Assembly: GCA_949292215.1 (NCBI GenBank)
Contig: CASEYW010000102.1
Location: 1 to 64,000, forward strand
DNA length: 64,000 nt
Direction: 5' to 3'
Source of the DNA: an uncultured bacterium
Lineage (GTDB): Bacteria; Verrucomicrobiota; Lentisphaeria; Victivallales; UBA1829
Positions within the stretch are counted from its first letter, which is position 1. Each line of letters opens with the position of its first letter. This document shows, piece after piece, positions 9,631-18,721 of this stretch. The notes beneath the pieces are model-generated. The model had not been told where the DNA came from and ran no database searches. It was given only the letters and a program-made list of their open reading frames with translations. A program made the translations under genes and the position numbers.

Positions 9631-10528
9631 ATGAAACACATTTCTCTTTCGGCGATTCTGTGCATCCTTTTGTCCACCCCGATCCTCCTGAACGCACAAA
9701 AGCCATAGAAAGAACCGCTTGTTTTCTCTGCAGAAGTCAGTAGAAAAGATGGCATTTTCCGTTGCGGGAAAGCGATTGGATTCCAATTTAAACTTCTTGA
9801 AAACGGGACTCCCGCCTCTGGCAAAATCATTGAATACACACTTCACAAAAACGGCTTTCCGATAGAAACGAAACGAGCTCCAGGAGATCAGACGCTGAAG
9901 ATCAAAACCTCTCCTGACAAACCCGGATGGCTCCTGGTTCGAGTCTTTGCTCTGGATGGAAAAGGAGAAAGAATCAAAAAAAACACGCGGATGGTTTGTC
10001 AACTCGTTTGCCGGAGCTATGGTTGAACCGGAAAAGCTGCGTCAGAATGATCCGGAACCCGCCGATTTCGATGCCTTCTGGAGCCATCAGCGGAAAAGAC
10101 TCAACCAGGTCCCTGTCCGGGAAATATCGAGAATCCCAGTGGAAGCGCCCCAGGACCTGAAAAACAAAGCGGACCATTTTGTCGTTACAGTCGTCTACGC
10201 CGGACCGAAACCGCTTACCGGCATTCTTTCCATTCCGAAAAACGCAAAACCGCATTCTCTTCCCGCGATTGCAATCTTTCAGGGAGCTGGTATTTATCGT
10301 TCCGGATTCAACCGTCAATATGTGGACGGTGCGATTATTCTGCATGTCAATGCGCATGGTCTTCCTCCTCTTGAAAAGCCGGAGTTTTATACCGCTCTCA
10401 GCCAAAATGAACTGAAAAATTATGCTCATCAGAATAAAACAGACCGGGAAAAATTTTATTTCAACGGAATGTACCTCCGTGTCATGCGGGCATTCGACTA
10501 TCTGAAAACCTTTCCGGAAAACGCATAA
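9631..10528 (+). pseudogene. Broken acetylxylan esterase / cephalosporin-C deacetylase (AXE1) family gene
   Basis: ATG at 9631 behind AAGGAG opens a clean signal peptide (MKHISLSAILCILLSTPILL) that hits an in-frame TAG at 9706-9708. The same frame then continues as an Ig-like N-terminal domain to ~9976. At an A8 tract (~9976-9983) the coding sense moves to the +1 frame, which reads like the start of an AXE1 alpha/beta hydrolase (G-A-M-V-E-P-E-K, E-P-A-D-F-D-A-F-W, M-R-A-F-D-Y-L-K-T). It stops at 10528, before the region that should hold the nucleophile elbow (G-G-S-Q-G-G) and the rest of the catalytic domain. With a nonsense codon, a frameshift and a missing 3' half, it is not functional as read. 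The AraC gene on the other strand lies 32 nt away. Confidence 0.75.
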
Positions 10529-10560
10529 CTTCTTGATTTTATTGGCAAAGAAGCGGAGCC

Positions 10561-11493
10561 TCAATTGGAAAAGGATTTTTCAGCCTCTTCAGAAGAAGCA
10601 AGATATTGTTTCCGATGTTTCTGCGGAGAGGATCCGGTTTGTCGTTTGAATGCTCTGCTGAACACAAACGGATCACTATATCCGCATTTTTCCGCAATCC
10701 TGGAAATTGGTTCCTCCGTATGTTCCAGCATTTCAACGGCGAACTGCATCCGCAGTCGGCTGATCAGTTTTCCGGGAGTGATTTCTCCATAACTTCTGTG
10801 AAAAATCCGCCGAATGGTCTCCTCACTCATTCCGAATTCGGCTGCAACGGATTTCAGAGAAATCGGTTTATTGAAATTGTTCCGGAAATAATCCGAAATC
10901 CGATCAGCGGTTTCCCGGGGAACATAATGTGAGAGGCGGCCTTCCTGTTCCGCTTGAAGAATCTTTCTCCGCTGAGCCAGAAGCAGCTCCATCAGAGCCA
11001 GCACCCCCTTCTCCGGAACGGAGCTCTCCTTGCGCAGATAGGTTCGAATGATGCACGCGATCTTTTGTGCATCATCCGTATCCGGCGTCAAAAGATGATT
11101 TTTCAGGGGAAGAAGCGGAGAATAGTTCCTTGCCCGTTCCGTAAAAGTAATCGCCAGAAACGAATATTCAGAACGGGGACAGAGCAACCTGGTGGAATGG
11201 AACTGATAGGGGAAAAACAGAATCATATCCGAAGCCTTCATAGGAATCCTGAGCCCGTCGACAATCGTGACAACATCACCGGACAAAACGATCTTCAGAA
11301 TCATCCGCTGATGGATCGACACATCAGTAACCGTCTGTTCCGATGATGATTTCCACACCAGAATATCTTCCGGGAAAAACGGAGCTTCGGCTGAAAAACC
11401 TCCGGAAAACAACGTAAGCGGCGGCTTGAGCGCGTTTTTCCCGATTGCTTCCCTGATGTGGGATAAAGCCATGTTTTTCTCTTTTTCTGCCAT
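10561..11493 (-). CDS. AraC-family transcriptional regulator
   Basis: 310 residues. The N-terminal cupin-like domain has D-V-V-T-I-V-D-G and F-F-P-Y-Q-F-H-S. The C-terminal double HTH has M-S-E-E-T-I-R-R-I-F-H-R and a final C-G-Y-S-D-P-F-V-F-S-R-A-F-K-R-Q-T-G. The start could be 11493 or the Met at residue 8. Divergent, 69 nt apart, from the oxidoreductase / PLP-enzyme / D-aminoacylase operon, which it probably controls. The shared gap has TATAAT at 11516-11521 on the plus strand and a matching A/T-rich -10-like box on the minus strand. Confidence 0.88.
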   Translation of the reverse strand: MAEKEKNMALSHIREAIGKNALKPPLTLFSGGFSAEAPFFPEDILVWKSSSEQTVTDVSIHQRMILKIVLSGDVVTIVDGLRIPMKASDMILFFPYQFHSTRLLCPRSEYSFLAITFTERARNYSPLLPLKNHLLTPDTDDAQKIACIIRTYLRKESSVPEKGVLALMELLLAQRRKILQAEQEGRLSHYVPRETADRISDYFRNNFNKPISLKSVAAEFGMSEETIRRIFHRSYGEITPGKLISRLRMQFAVEMLEHTEEPISRIAEKCGYSDPFVFSRAFKRQTGSSPQKHRKQYLASSEEAEKSFSN

Positions 11494-11562
11494 TCTATTT
11501 CAGTCCCGGTCCGAGTATAATATAAGTCATCTGAACGAAGCAGTCAAGAGAAAGGAAGCAAA

Positions 11563-12627
11563 ATGCAGCAAACCTGTCATCGGATCGGATTCATTGCGTT
11601 CGGCCAGCGCGGGCAGCAGCTCGCTGAGACATTGATCAATCAACTTCCCGAGTACGGATATCCTGCCGCTGTGGCGGATTTGCGGGAAAAACCGGTGGTT
11701 TCACCGCTCTTCTCCTTCCGATGCCCGGACATTCCGTATTTCACGGACTACCGCGATCTCCTGAAAATGCCGGAGATCGACACGGTCATCATCTCCACGT
11801 ATGAAGACACCCATCTCCAAATCGTCAAAGATGCAATCGAGGCAGGCAAAGCAGTCTACTGCGAAAAACCGATTGTCCCGACTCTGGAACAGGCGGAATA
11901 ACTCTACCGTTTTGTCACTTCACGCGAATGTCTGTTCCAGATCGGATTGAATCTGCCGAACTTTCCAGTTGCGCTTAAACTCAAAGGAATTCTCGACACC
12001 GGAATCATCGGAAGACCTGTCATGATCCGGAGCGCCTGTGATGTCGGTCAGAACTTTGCCAGGGCCTTTCTCATCAACAAGTTCTCCCGGAAGCGCGGCA
12101 GTTTCATCACTGCCAAACTGACTCACGATACCGATCTTCTTCAGCATCTTGCCGGTTCCTATGCGGAAACGGTCTGGGGAACAGGAGCGAATTTCCTCTG
12201 GCACAGACATGGCGAAGAACCGATGACCGACGACACCGCTGTCATCTCCGGAGTCCTTCATAACGGAACCATGTTCACACAGACCCTGACCAGCTGTGGA
12301 AGTGCCTATGAACGCAATCTCCACATTTTTGGAACAAAAGGCGAGATCCTCACGGAAATTCACGGCTCAGAAATCCGAATCCGTTATTCAAACGGGCAAA
12401 CCGAACTGGTTCCGGCGCCGAACCTCTCCGGAGGCGGACACAACGGAGCGGACCTTCTCACCCTTCGCGATTTTCTTGATTATGTGGACTCCGGAGAACG
12501 GAAACCCCGCTGGCCGGAACGCATCCTTTCCAGTGTGATGGTTCCGATGGCGGCTCTCGAAAAGCGACTGGTGGAAACAGGCAAGTGGTACCGGTCGGTT
12601 ATCCGCGCAAATGAGAGCAGCAGATGA
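11563..12627 (+). pseudogene. Gfo/Idh/MocA oxidoreductase interrupted by one in-frame stop
   Basis: From ATG 11563 (RBS AAAGGAAG) the frame gives an N-terminal NAD(P)-binding fold, with I-D-T-V-I-I-S-T-Y and the family hallmark Y-C-E-K-P (residues 103-107). A TAA at 11899-11901 interrupts it. The same frame continues without shift for 242 more codons through the alpha/beta substrate domain (K-L-T-H-D-T-D-L-L in place of the usual H..D motif, G-T-K-G-E-I-L) to 12627, where its stop overlaps the next start. One substitution would restore a normal ~354-residue enzyme. This could be a recent nonsense mutation or a base-call error. No strong internal ribosome site was seen for the 3' part. Confidence 0.75.
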
Positions 12628-13775
12628 GCATCTATGAAGAACTCGGGGTACCGACTCTGATCAACGCTGTCGGGACCTATACTGTTGTCGGGGCATCAAG
12701 GATGTCGGAGGAAACCCTCGCGATGATGTGTGATGCCGCCCGGAGCTATGTTTCCATCGAACGTCTTCAGGAAGCAGTTCACAAACGTGTGGCGGAACTC
12801 ACCCGCAACGAAGCGGCATACATCTGCAACTCCTGCAGCACGGCAATCTATCTTGCGATTGCTGCGTGCGTTGCCGGACACTATGGCAGGGACTTCGAAA
12901 CCCTCTTGCCGGAAGAGATCAGCCGATGCGAAGTCATCGCTCTCTGGGGACAGCACATTCCCTATGATCACGCCATCGAACAGCTGGGAGTCAAACTCCG
13001 TTTTCTCGGCTATCCGAACATGGAAGCAGCATTTGATCAACGGATGCTGGAAAACGCATTTCACGAACACACGGTCTGCTGTTATTTTGCCTCGCGGACC
13101 CCTTCCGGCTATTATGGTGAAGGGTGCATGAATCTTGAAACCTTCCGGGATACTGCACATCGTTTCAAGCTCCCCGTTCTGGTGGATGGAGCCGCACAGC
13201 TTCCGCCGAAATCGAACCTCTGGCATTTCACCCGGGATATGGGGTGCGACATGGCATGTTTCTCCGGGGGAAAGGATCTTGCGGGACCTCAGGCCAGCGG
13301 ACTGCTGGTGGGGAAAAAAGAGTACCTGGACCTCGTCGCCTCACTGGGGTTCCCGAAATACGGATGCGGAAGAATCATGAAAATCGGAAGGGAGGAGATC
13401 GTTGCTCTCTACTCGGCGATCCGCCAGTATGTCGAGGCGGATGAAGAGGCACGGCTCCGGTGGTGTGAAACCGAAGTGAAAAAACTCGTTTCCGCTCTCC
13501 GGAACACCAGGCATTTTTCCGCCGAACGCACATGGCCGAATCAGGCTGGACAGCCTCTGCCGCGGGCATTCGTCGCTTTGAAGGCAACGTCCCTGCGCCC
13601 GCTGGAACTGCGCAGGATGCTGGCGGAAGGAACGCCTTCCATCATCTGCTATTCGGAGAACCGCCCCGGAGTCTATGTAAACCCGATGTGCCTGGCCAAA
13701 GGAGAAATGGAACAGATCATCAGACGTTTTCAGGAACTGGATCTCATATTGGAACAAGGAGGAAACACAAAATGA
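12624..13775 (+). CDS. SelA/DgaE-like PLP-dependent lyase
   Basis: 383 residues of the SelA-like fold-type I PLP family, which includes D-glucosaminate-6-phosphate ammonia-lyase and other selenium-independent homologues. Asp188 in L-V-D-G-A-A-Q is placed to hold the PLP ring, and Lys217 in F-S-G-G-K-D-L-A-G-P-Q is the expected Schiff-base lysine. It overlaps the upstream oxidoreductase (ATGA at 12624) and the downstream RidA gene (ATGA at 13772), so translation is coupled. A lyase forming an enamine next to RidA makes chemical sense. The substrate is unknown; a D-amino acid or amino-sugar acid is likely. Confidence 0.75.
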   Translation: MSIYEELGVPTLINAVGTYTVVGASRMSEETLAMMCDAARSYVSIERLQEAVHKRVAELTRNEAAYICNSCSTAIYLAIAACVAGHYGRDFETLLPEEISRCEVIALWGQHIPYDHAIEQLGVKLRFLGYPNMEAAFDQRMLENAFHEHTVCCYFASRTPSGYYGEGCMNLETFRDTAHRFKLPVLVDGAAQLPPKSNLWHFTRDMGCDMACFSGGKDLAGPQASGLLVGKKEYLDLVASLGFPKYGCGRIMKIGREEIVALYSAIRQYVEADEEARLRWCETEVKKLVSALRNTRHFSAERTWPNQAGQPLPRAFVALKATSLRPLELRRMLAEGTPSIICYSENRPGVYVNPMCLAKGEMEQIIRRFQELDLILEQGGNTK

Positions 13776-14218
13776 AGATCGAAGCGAAACTTTCGGAAAT
13801 GGGAATCAAACTTGTACTGCCGGGACCGTGCAGTCATCCGATTCTGCACAGCAAGCAGACGGGGAACCTTCTGTTTGTCTCCGGACACGGAACAAAAATC
13901 AAAGGCAAGGTCGGGGCCACGCTGACCACCGCCGACGGATATGCCGCCGCACGGGAAGCCGCCATCCATTGTCTTGAAGCAATAAAACTCCACTGCGGCG
14001 ATCTGGATAACATCCGCAGTTTTGTCAAAGTGTTCGGCATGGTCAACGCGACGGAAAACTTCACGGAACATCCTACTGTCATGAACGGCGTTTCCGAACT
14101 GCTTCTGGAAGCATTCGGAGAGAAGATCGGAAGTCATGCGCGTTCCGCAGTCGGCATGGGATCGCTTCCGAACGGAATCGCGGTTGAAGTGGAAATGGTC
14201 GTCGAACTGTCGGAGTGA
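13772..14218 (+). CDS. RidA/YjgF-family enamine/imine deaminase
   Basis: 148 residues from ATG 13772, preceded by AAGGAGGAAACACAAA and overlapping the upstream stop. The C-terminal signature A-R-S-A-V-G-M-G-S-L-P keeps the catalytic Arg of active RidA proteins. The family hydrolyses reactive enamine/imine products of PLP lyases to keto acids plus ammonia, so its place directly after a PLP lyase suggests it is a pathway-dedicated copy. Confidence 0.88.
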   Translation: MKIEAKLSEMGIKLVLPGPCSHPILHSKQTGNLLFVSGHGTKIKGKVGATLTTADGYAAAREAAIHCLEAIKLHCGDLDNIRSFVKVFGMVNATENFTEHPTVMNGVSELLLEAFGEKIGSHARSAVGMGSLPNGIAVEVEMVVELSE

Positions 14219-14222
14219 TGCG

Positions 14223-15782
14223 ATGTTCGATCTTCTGATCGCCGGAGGAACCATTTACGACGGGCGCGGAGGAGCTCCGTTCCAGGCGGATCTCGCCATC
14301 CGGGGAGAACGGATCGCAGCCATTGGCGCCTTGAACAGGGCGGAGGCAAAAGAGACGTTCGACGCATCCGGGATGGCGGTCACTCCCGGCTTCGTTGATG
14401 TCCACACCCATTCCGACTGGCAGTTTTTCCAGGCCCCCGGACGAACAGAAGCGCTCTGTCAGGGAATCACGACGGAAATTGCCGGAGCCTGCGGAATCGG
14501 ACTCTTTCCGCTCCGCCATTCCGATTACGGACAGGTTATGACCGGAATCTTCGGAGCGGAACCGCGACTCTTCGGCTCCTGTGCGGAGTATCTGGAGTCG
14601 CTTCCGCAGACCGGAGTCAATGCGGCCGTTCATCTGGCGCACTCGCCGTTGCGCTGCTCGCTGTGCGGATTCCGCGATGAGCCGCTTCCGCTGAAGATTG
14701 CTCAAGAGATTGCACGGCAATCATTTGAAGAAGGTGCATGTGCCTTTTCCACCGGTCTGGCCTACTATCCGGCCTCCTTTGGAGATACGGAGGAGGTTGC
14801 GGCAATCGGCAAAATTGCGGCGGAATTTGATGCACCCGTCTGCGTTCATCAGCGAACTGCCCTGAAGGAAGATATCCCGGGATTCGACCCGCGCGAAGAG
14901 GTCCTTGAATTCGCCAGGAGAAGCGGAGCTCGCGTCCATTTCTCCCATTACCGGACCAATCCCGGGAACGCAGGACATCTCGGCAAACTCCTGGAACCGA
15001 TCGAACGAGGCATTGCGGAAGGACTGCGCATTACAGCTGATTTCTATCCGTATTCCGTTGGAGCGGGTTATTCGGCAGTACATCTGCCGATGCGGGTCAT
15101 GGAAGGGGGATTTTCCGCCATCCTGGAACGGCTGCGGAATCCGATCTGGAAACAATGGATTCTGAACGAGTGGAAGCGACGCCCGGAGACTTGTCCATCC
15201 GAAGCTGTCCTTCTTCATGCGCCGCAACACCCCGATTACCGGAATCGGACTTACCGGGAGGTTGCTCGGATGCGCGGACAAATGATTCCGGAAATGCTGC
15301 TCGACCTTCTGGCTGAAGAAAAACTGCAGCTGGCATTCCGCCCGGAAACGGAAGAGCACGATGAGAAACTTCCGGATGCACTGGAACACGATTTCACGAC
15401 TCTGATGCGCCATCCCTGTTACATGTTCGGATCGGACACGCTCCCCGGACTCGAACATCCCCATCCCCGAAGTTATGGAGCGTTTGCGCGGCTTCTGCAT
15501 CTGGCATTCCGCAACAAGGTACCGCTCGCGGAATTTGTACAGCATGCCTCTGCACATCCGTGCGAACTGTTCGGACTGCGCGGAAGAGGAATCATAAAGG
15601 GATGGAACTTCGCCGATCTCTGTGTATTCCGTCACGCGGAAATCGCCGACCGCGCCACATTTGCCGATCCCTGCCGGACCGCAGAAGGAATGCGTCTCGT
15701 CACAGTCAACGGCAAAATCGCCGTGCGGAATGGAAAGCCGACTGGAATCCGGGCGGGGCGTCCTCTCCGCAGAGGACAGTAA
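14223..15782 (+). CDS. N-acyl-D-amino-acid deacylase (D-aminoacylase family)
   Basis: 519 residues of the amidohydrolase superfamily. The start at 14223 lies 4 nt after the RidA stop and gives M-F-D-L-L-I-A-G-G-T, the usual opening. Metal ligands visible: His61 and His63 (V-H-T-H-S-D) and Cys90 (A-C-G-I-G), with the same 27-residue spacing as in known D-aminoacylases, plus Asp in F-G-S-D-T. The expected product is a free D-amino acid and a carboxylate in the cytoplasm. Fourth gene of the operon; no signal peptide. Confidence 0.87.
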   Translation: MFDLLIAGGTIYDGRGGAPFQADLAIRGERIAAIGALNRAEAKETFDASGMAVTPGFVDVHTHSDWQFFQAPGRTEALCQGITTEIAGACGIGLFPLRHSDYGQVMTGIFGAEPRLFGSCAEYLESLPQTGVNAAVHLAHSPLRCSLCGFRDEPLPLKIAQEIARQSFEEGACAFSTGLAYYPASFGDTEEVAAIGKIAAEFDAPVCVHQRTALKEDIPGFDPREEVLEFARRSGARVHFSHYRTNPGNAGHLGKLLEPIERGIAEGLRITADFYPYSVGAGYSAVHLPMRVMEGGFSAILERLRNPIWKQWILNEWKRRPETCPSEAVLLHAPQHPDYRNRTYREVARMRGQMIPEMLLDLLAEEKLQLAFRPETEEHDEKLPDALEHDFTTLMRHPCYMFGSDTLPGLEHPHPRSYGAFARLLHLAFRNKVPLAEFVQHASAHPCELFGLRGRGIIKGWNFADLCVFRHAEIADRATFADPCRTAEGMRLVTVNGKIAVRNGKPTGIRAGRPLRRGQ

Positions 15783-15905
15783 ACAAATCCGAAAATCAGA
15801 ACAAGGAAAAGAAAATGACAGACAAAGATCGCTGTTCCGGCAAACCACCTTCCCCTTCCCGGTCAGTTTCCGGCAATTCAGGGGAAACAACAGGAGACTG
15901 AACAC

Positions 15906-16661
15906 ATGGGACATTATAACGATTTGAAAGGGAAACGGGTTCTCGTCACCGGAGCCTCCCGCGGAATTGGAGAAGGAATCGCACGGGCATTCGCAGAAGC
16001 GGGAGCACGCCTCTTTTTCCATTATCGTTCCGATCCGAAACTTGCTGAACGCATTGCCTCGGAACTCCCCTGCGAACACCATCTTTTCCGGGCGGATCTG
16101 AGCGACCCGGGAGAGCTCACCTCAATGTTTGAGGAAATCGAACGAGTGTTCGGCGGACTCGACTGTGCCGTCAACAATGCGGGCTGGAACCACTCCCCGC
16201 GCCCGCTGGAGGGAATTGACTTCGAACTGTTCGACCAACTGATGAATCTCAATCTCAAGGGAACGCTTTTCTGCTGTCTGAACGAGATCCGGCTGATGAA
16301 AGGACATCCCGGAAGCATCATTAACATCGGGTCCGTCCATCAGGACAGCTCTGTTCCTGGACGCACGCTCTACGCAGCGAGCAAGGGAGCGATCCACTCC
16401 ATGACCGGACAGCTTGCCGTAGAAGTCGGGCCCTCTGGAATTCGGATCAACAATATTCTCCCCGGCTGCATCAACGTCAGCGGAAGGATTCCGAATCCGG
16501 AGGAGTTCACGGGAATTCCACTCGGCCGCTACGGAACTCCCGCGGATGTCGCCGCTCTCTGCCTGTTTCTCGCTTCGGAAGATTCCTCCTTCATCAACGG
16601 AGCGGATCTCGTCATCGACGGCGGCGTACAGAGGAAACTTGCCCGTTTTGTCCGCCACTGA
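15906..16661 (+). CDS. Short-chain dehydrogenase/reductase
   Basis: 251 residues, classical SDR: T-G-A-S-R-G-I-G cofactor motif at residues 15-22, N-N-A-G, catalytic Ser in I-G-S and Y-A-A-S-K. The C-terminal S-S-F-I-N-G-A-D-L-V-I-D-G-G is typical of FabG/gluconate-dehydrogenase-like members. An AGGAG lies ~10 nt before the ATG. It follows the deacylase after a 123-nt gap with no gene of its own and is probably the last gene of the operon, converging on GH42. Substrate unknown. Confidence 0.88.
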   Translation: MGHYNDLKGKRVLVTGASRGIGEGIARAFAEAGARLFFHYRSDPKLAERIASELPCEHHLFRADLSDPGELTSMFEEIERVFGGLDCAVNNAGWNHSPRPLEGIDFELFDQLMNLNLKGTLFCCLNEIRLMKGHPGSIINIGSVHQDSSVPGRTLYAASKGAIHSMTGQLAVEVGPSGIRINNILPGCINVSGRIPNPEEFTGIPLGRYGTPADVAALCLFLASEDSSFINGADLVIDGGVQRKLARFVRH

Positions 16662-16708
16662 AGCGGAAGGAGCTCCCATTCGCCGGAAAAAACCGGAGGG
16701 GGTCCCCG

Positions 16709-18721
16709 TTATTCCGATGTTCCGGAAGCCCGGACGATCAGGACATCATACGGATTCAACGTCATGGAATCCCCCATCCGGATCTCGGCATTTCCCAGCA
16801 AGATCTTCCCGGATATTTTTTCTGTCAGGGAAACCTTCCGCGAAGAGGAATTCATGTAAAAACGATATTCCCCCCGTTCGATCCGGGAAACCTCCGGCGG
16901 CAGTTCCGCATCCGGAAGAGAAATACCGCACTCCTCAAGAACGCGACGGACCATTTTCCGCACACCCGTGACATCTAAAAATGCCGATACATAAAAAGCC
17001 ATCCCCTTTCCGTATGAATTCCGAGTCAGGAGAGGAGAACCGGCAAAGCAGGTTGAGGAAAGTTTTTCCAGAACGGTACAGGTCCTGGGAAGCACCTCTT
17101 CCACATAACGCTCCGCTCCGGCGGTCCCGCCGAAACAGCGAAGTTGAGTCGAAGATTTCGGCAGGGATGAGATGTCAAACACGCCCATATTGGCATCCGT
17201 CTGTGAATTCAGGAGTTCCCGGTTTTCCGCGATTTCCAGCCCGAAGAGCTCCGTCATACCGCACGGATACGGCTCACGACGATACATTCCGGACTCCTCC
17301 AGCAGATTCAAACGAGTCACAGCCACCAGGCATCCTCCGCGGCGGACATACTCCTTCCAGCGTTCGGCAATTTCCGGAGAAACCCGTTCACAGAGAGGCA
17401 GAAAGACCACCCGGTAAGGAGAAAGATCCATCGATTCGTCCAGCATCAGGAAATCCGGATTTTTTCCGAACGCAGTCAGTGCCAGATGAATCCGGTTCGT
17501 GGCAAGATAAAGCGCATCGCTTCCTTTCGACGCATGGTATTGACCGGAAGCAGCGTCATGAACGATTGCGAGTTCCGTTTTCGGAAGCGGAAGGGATGAA
17601 ACATCCATCGGCAGGGAATCCATCTCCTTCTTGATCCGCTGAATGGTCCGGAACGCATTTCCCGGCCGGCCGCACCAGGGGAGAATCGCCGGATGCGTCT
17701 CCTCGCCCATCACGGACTGCCGCCAGCGGAAATACAGAACCGACTCCGCTCCCCGGGCAACCATCTCCCAAAGCCATGGTTTCAGGGCATCATAGGAGTC
17801 CGGTTCCGTAGTGACCTGATTGAATGCGCCGGTTTCCGCAACCATGAAATTCTGCTGTCTGCCGGCAACTCCGCGATAGAAATCCCAGAATGCGCGGAAG
17901 CGGAAGATATTGTCGCAGGAAACATAGGTATCGCACGCGGCATAACCGAGTTCGGCAAAAAGAGTGTCCAGCCGGATGTCCGAATAGGTCATTGCCGGAT
18001 TGTTCGTCGTAATCACCCAGTCCGGATTTGCGCGCTTCAGGAGATCGCGGTGATGAAGGACCAGTTCCAAAAGGAGTTCTCCCTGCACTCGGAGGTATTC
18101 CTTTTTCCATCCCCGACGGAAGCGGAACGGCGGTTTCAAGTCTTCCCAGGATTGGAAATCTCCGGACCAGAATGCGCCATTCCATGCCCGGTTAAAGGCT
18201 TCGATGGTCTGATACTTCTCCCGCATGGCAGATTGAAACCGTTTCGTGCACGTTTCGCAGACACAGAGCCCGGTAGCAGCTTCCACACTCAATTCGTTGT
18301 CAAGCTGCCATAGGACAACCGCCGGATGATTCCGGAAAGCACGCGCCATTTCCGTTACAATCCGGTCAGAGAAAAAACGGAACTTCGGAGAAGAGGGACA
18401 GAAGGTCTGCCGAGCATCGTTTTCCGGCCGGGTTCCGTCAGCTCTCCGTTTCTGTGTTTCCGGATAACGGGACGCCATCCAGCGGGGAACCGCCGCGGTC
18501 GGCGTACACATCATCACACGGATTCCATATCGGGCTGCAAGATCCAGAACCTCAAGATACTCGTCGAACTGGAAGACGCCCTCCTCCGGTTCAAATTTTC
18601 CCCAGTTGAACTCTCCGAGCCGGACCATGTTGAATCCGAGTTCCCGCATCATCCGGAAATCGGTTTCCCAGCGTTCCTTTTCCCAGGCCTCCGGATAATA
18701 GGCGCATCCGAAATACTTCAT
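16709..18721 (-). CDS. Beta-galactosidase, GH42
   Basis: 670 residues, the usual GH42 length. It opens with Y-F-G-C-A-Y-Y-P-E-A-W, keeps the acid/base Glu in W-Q-L-D-N-E-L, the nucleophile Glu in V-A-E-T-G-A-F-N-Q, and a cysteine cluster C-x-C-x-x-C (near residue 155) that binds zinc in several GH42 enzymes. No signal peptide, so likely cytoplasmic, cleaving imported galactosides. Its ATG overlaps the stop of the upstream glycosidase (18718-18721), so it is co-translated as the last gene of module B. Confidence 0.9.
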   Translation of the reverse strand: MKYFGCAYYPEAWEKERWETDFRMMRELGFNMVRLGEFNWGKFEPEEGVFQFDEYLEVLDLAARYGIRVMMCTPTAAVPRWMASRYPETQKRRADGTRPENDARQTFCPSSPKFRFFSDRIVTEMARAFRNHPAVVLWQLDNELSVEAATGLCVCETCTKRFQSAMREKYQTIEAFNRAWNGAFWSGDFQSWEDLKPPFRFRRGWKKEYLRVQGELLLELVLHHRDLLKRANPDWVITTNNPAMTYSDIRLDTLFAELGYAACDTYVSCDNIFRFRAFWDFYRGVAGRQQNFMVAETGAFNQVTTEPDSYDALKPWLWEMVARGAESVLYFRWRQSVMGEETHPAILPWCGRPGNAFRTIQRIKKEMDSLPMDVSSLPLPKTELAIVHDAASGQYHASKGSDALYLATNRIHLALTAFGKNPDFLMLDESMDLSPYRVVFLPLCERVSPEIAERWKEYVRRGGCLVAVTRLNLLEESGMYRREPYPCGMTELFGLEIAENRELLNSQTDANMGVFDISSLPKSSTQLRCFGGTAGAERYVEEVLPRTCTVLEKLSSTCFAGSPLLTRNSYGKGMAFYVSAFLDVTGVRKMVRRVLEECGISLPDAELPPEVSRIERGEYRFYMNSSSRKVSLTEKISGKILLGNAEIRMGDSMTLNPYDVLIVRASGTSE

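Noticed and set aside
9383-9634. 83-codon frame ahead of the esterase remnant
   Set aside because: Basic, low-complexity residues with no family resemblance; it overlaps the leader of the esterase gene. A remnant cannot be excluded, but no support was seen.
9631-12627. Stop-codon recoding as an explanation for the two internal stops
   Set aside because: One stop is TAG and the other TAA, the esterase also has a frameshift and truncation, and other genes here use these stops normally.
14721-16082. 453-codon open frame antisense to the D-aminoacylase and SDR genes
   Set aside because: Spans two real genes and their gap; no recognisable protein.
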